DNA of 64,000 bases from Streptomyces polyasparticus (GTDB lineage: Bacteria; Actinomycetota; Actinomycetes; Streptomycetales; Streptomycetaceae): NCBI RefSeq assembly GCF_014493765.1, contig NZ_JACTVJ010000007.1:372001-436000 (forward strand), read 5' to 3'. The notes under the pieces were generated by a model. The model saw only the letters and a list, made by a program, of their open reading frames with translations, made no database searches and was not told where the DNA came from. The position numbers and the translations under genes are program-made. Numbering within the stretch: the first letter of the stretch is position 1; each line of letters starts with the position of its first letter. Of the stretch, positions 62,402-64,000 are shown one piece after another.

Positions 62402-63376
62402 TCAGATCCAGCCACGCCGCGCCGCGATCACCCCGGCCTGGAAGCGGTTCGCCGCACCCAGCTTCTCGTTGAGCGCGCTGATACGGCGCCGCATCGTGCG
62501 CACCGACCAGCCGAGCTGCCGTGCGATCGCCTCGTCCTTGAGCCCGGCGACCAGCAGCGTCAGCATCCGGCGGTCGTCCTCCGCGAGGGGATCGTCCGCG
62601 GGGGCGTCGAGCGGGGTCGCCGTACGCCAGCACAGCTCCCAGTAGTCGACGAGACCGTCGAGCAGCGCGGAGGGGCGCAGCACCGCGGCGCGCACCTCTC
62701 CCGTGAAGTCCAGGGAGAGGGGGAGCAGGGCGAGCCGCCGGTCGGCTATCGCGAGCTTCACGCGCAGCCCGGGCAGCACCCGTGCCTCCTCGCCGCGCGC
62801 AATCAACTCGCGGATGTCGCCCAGGACTCCGGGCCACTCCAGGGCCTCGGGTGCATAAACCGCCCGATAGCGGACGCCGCGCGTCAGGGCCGTCGCCTCC
62901 ACGGGATTCGACGTGGTCAGCGCGTACGGGGGCCGGTCCAGCGTGATGACCTCCTCGCGCGCCTCCTGCTGCAGCCGCACGAACCACCGCCCCAACGCCT
63001 CGCTGCCGGTGAGGACTTCCACCTCCTCCGTACCGCCGGACTTGGCCGCGTCGAACAGCCGGGACAATTCGCCCGCCGCCTCCCGAACCGTGTCGAGCTC
63101 CGCGGTACGGGAGCGGACGAGGGCCTCGATCGCGGCGCCCGGTTCGATGGCCGCGTAACGGCGCCGGCCGCCCGAAAGCCGTCCCACCAGGCCGAGTTCG
63201 CGCAGCCGGTCGAGCGCGCGGGCCGCGCGGTCCGGTGAGCAGCCGAGGGGGTCGGCCAGCTCGGTGGGCGCGGCGGTGTGCCGGACCAGGACCTCGCGGT
63301 AAACGCGCTCGTCAAAGGGGTCGACACCCGCTGCGGTCAGCTGCTCACGGGTGGTCTCGGGTGACTCGTGGGACAT
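62402..63376 (-). CDS. Regulator with N-terminal TrmB-type and C-terminal LuxR-type HTH
   Basis: This 324-residue protein has an N-terminal winged HTH (about 15-75: DERVYREVLVRHTAAPTELADPLGCSPDRAARALDRLRELGLVGRL) and a middle sensor-like domain. The C-terminal HTH is LuxR-like (DDRRMLTLLVAGLKDEAIARQLGWSVRTMRRRISALNEKLGAANRFQAGV). This two-HTH arrangement is common in Streptomyces. ATG at 63376. The neighbouring hydrolase on the same strand downstream is a likely target. Confidence 0.85.
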   Translation of the reverse strand: MSHESPETTREQLTAAGVDPFDERVYREVLVRHTAAPTELADPLGCSPDRAARALDRLRELGLVGRLSGGRRRYAAIEPGAAIEALVRSRTAELDTVREAAGELSRLFDAAKSGGTEEVEVLTGSEALGRWFVRLQQEAREEVITLDRPPYALTTSNPVEATALTRGVRYRAVYAPEALEWPGVLGDIRELIARGEEARVLPGLRVKLAIADRRLALLPLSLDFTGEVRAAVLRPSALLDGLVDYWELCWRTATPLDAPADDPLAEDDRRMLTLLVAGLKDEAIARQLGWSVRTMRRRISALNEKLGAANRFQAGVIAARRGWI

Positions 63377-63467
63377 GCGGGGATCGTGGCCCGTGTGTGC
63401 CAGGGACCGCAATGGGCCAGGCCGAATCGTTGTCCGGACCGCTCATCGCCACGTAGGACGAGGGGCT

Positions 63468-64000
63468 ATGGACCGGATACCACCCTCGCGGAGCACGACT
63501 CCGCCGGCAGCCTTCGCGGCCGCCCCTCGTCGCGCCGCCCAGCTGCCCACCGGCAGAGCGGTGGCCGCCCTCGTCTCGGCCGCCGTGATCGGCGGACTGC
63601 TCGTCGCCTCACCGCAGGCCACCGCCGTCTCGAAGGACGATCCGGACCGCCGGGTCATCGTGACCCTGGACGGCTCGGCCCCGGTGGCCGGAAAGGGCCG
63701 CCTGGACTCCGCCGACACGGCGGGTGTGGCGTCGGAGCGCAAGGATCTGAAGGCCGAACAGGGTGCATTCCTGGACCGGTTGGACGAAGCGGGCGTCGAT
63801 GCCCGTAAGCCGCGCAAGCTCAATCTGCTGCTCAACGCCGTCGCGGTGACCGTGAAGGCCTCCGAGGTCGGCCGGCTCAAGTCGCTGCCGGGCGTCGCGG
63901 CCGTCCACGAGGACCGTGTCTTCCGTACGCTCGCCGACGACAGCGTGCCGCACATCAACGCCCCCCAGGTCTGGGAGCGCAGGGCACCCGAGGGCGGCAA
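63468..64000 (+). CDS. S8 family serine protease, N-terminal part (cut by right edge)
   Basis: The visible 177 residues include an N-terminal export signal after a longish N-region (RAVAALVSAAVIGGLLVASPQATA). An I9-type propeptide domain follows (RVIVTLDG, GAFLDRLDEAGVD, LLNAVAVTVKASEVGRLKSLPGVAAVHED). This is the layout of secreted subtilisin-like proteases. The segment DDSVPHINAPQVWERR marks the start of the catalytic domain; the catalytic triad is beyond the window. ATG 63468 has GAGGGGC upstream. Confidence 0.8.
   Translation, partial: MDRIPPSRSTTPPAAFAAAPRRAAQLPTGRAVAALVSAAVIGGLLVASPQATAVSKDDPDRRVIVTLDGSAPVAGKGRLDSADTAGVASERKDLKAEQGAFLDRLDEAGVDARKPRKLNLLLNAVAVTVKASEVGRLKSLPGVAAVHEDRVFRTLADDSVPHINAPQVWERRAPEGG

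Overview
This is high-GC actinobacterial DNA, almost certainly Streptomyces: very high third-position GC, frequent GTG/TTG starts, SpoIIE-type phosphatase, DUF317 protein, SigE-family sigma factor, PhoX with a PHO box. It falls into two parts. Positions 1 to about 31,777 are the right-hand portion of an integrated mobile element that continues past the left edge. From about 31,777 to the right edge is ordinary chromosome.

The junction is well defined. A phiC31-type serine integrase gene (29965-31734) abuts a hybrid attachment site at about 31,776, and the next codons belong to a 5'-truncated pirin gene. The phiC31 attB of S. coelicolor also lies in a pirin homologue, and the chromosomal half of the site matches it closely (from memory). 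A Gp3-like recombination directionality factor sits beside the integrase. Further left are a replication pair (DnaD-like initiator and DnaC/IstB-like ATPase), two membrane proteins, MobC and relaxase, and a ParB-like protein. No phage structural genes are visible, so the element looks like an integrative mobilizable or conjugative element rather than a prophage.

The element carries two notable cargoes. (1) Positions 11756-19385 encode a three-gene pPIWI-RE module on the minus strand: a PD-(D/E)xK-like endonuclease, a DinG-type Fe-S helicase and a PIWI protein, with a two-HTH XRE regulator and another nuclease-like gene upstream. This family is predicted to act in inter-genomic conflict. (2) Positions 1-6892 encode two radical SAM proteins (the first cut by the window edge), a JmjC/cupin-like 2-oxoglutarate oxygenase, a second short archaeal-type AspRS behind a T-box leader with an apparent GAC (Asp) specifier, a GNAT, an uncharacterised helical-repeat-like protein and an APC amino-acid permease. 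This looks like a small pathway for a modified amino acid or peptide. The AspRS copy and GNAT suggest self-immunity to an aspartyl-type tRNA-synthetase inhibitor; that part is inference. Between the cargoes lie a membrane-anchored Mrr-like nuclease, a DUF317 protein, a lipoprotein and small unknowns; a decayed paralogue of the lipoprotein lies near 21,500.

The chromosomal part holds the truncated pirin gene, a decayed MFS gene, a MerR-like regulator, a small conserved protein, a DEAD-box helicase and cold-shock protein, an AI-2E-family transporter convergent with a PAS/GAF/PP2C/HATPase regulator, housekeeping aspS, a SigE-family sigma factor with a probable partner, an L,D-transpeptidase-like lipoprotein, an FG-GAP secreted protein, metG, a VWA protein, PhoX, a cell-surface protein, a lipoprotein plus sensor kinase, DUF7144-like, EEP and FUSC membrane proteins, a GNAT, an alpha/beta hydrolase, a two-HTH regulator and the start of an S8 protease. 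Several strong hairpin terminators separate these units. No rRNA, tRNA or CRISPR array was recognised.
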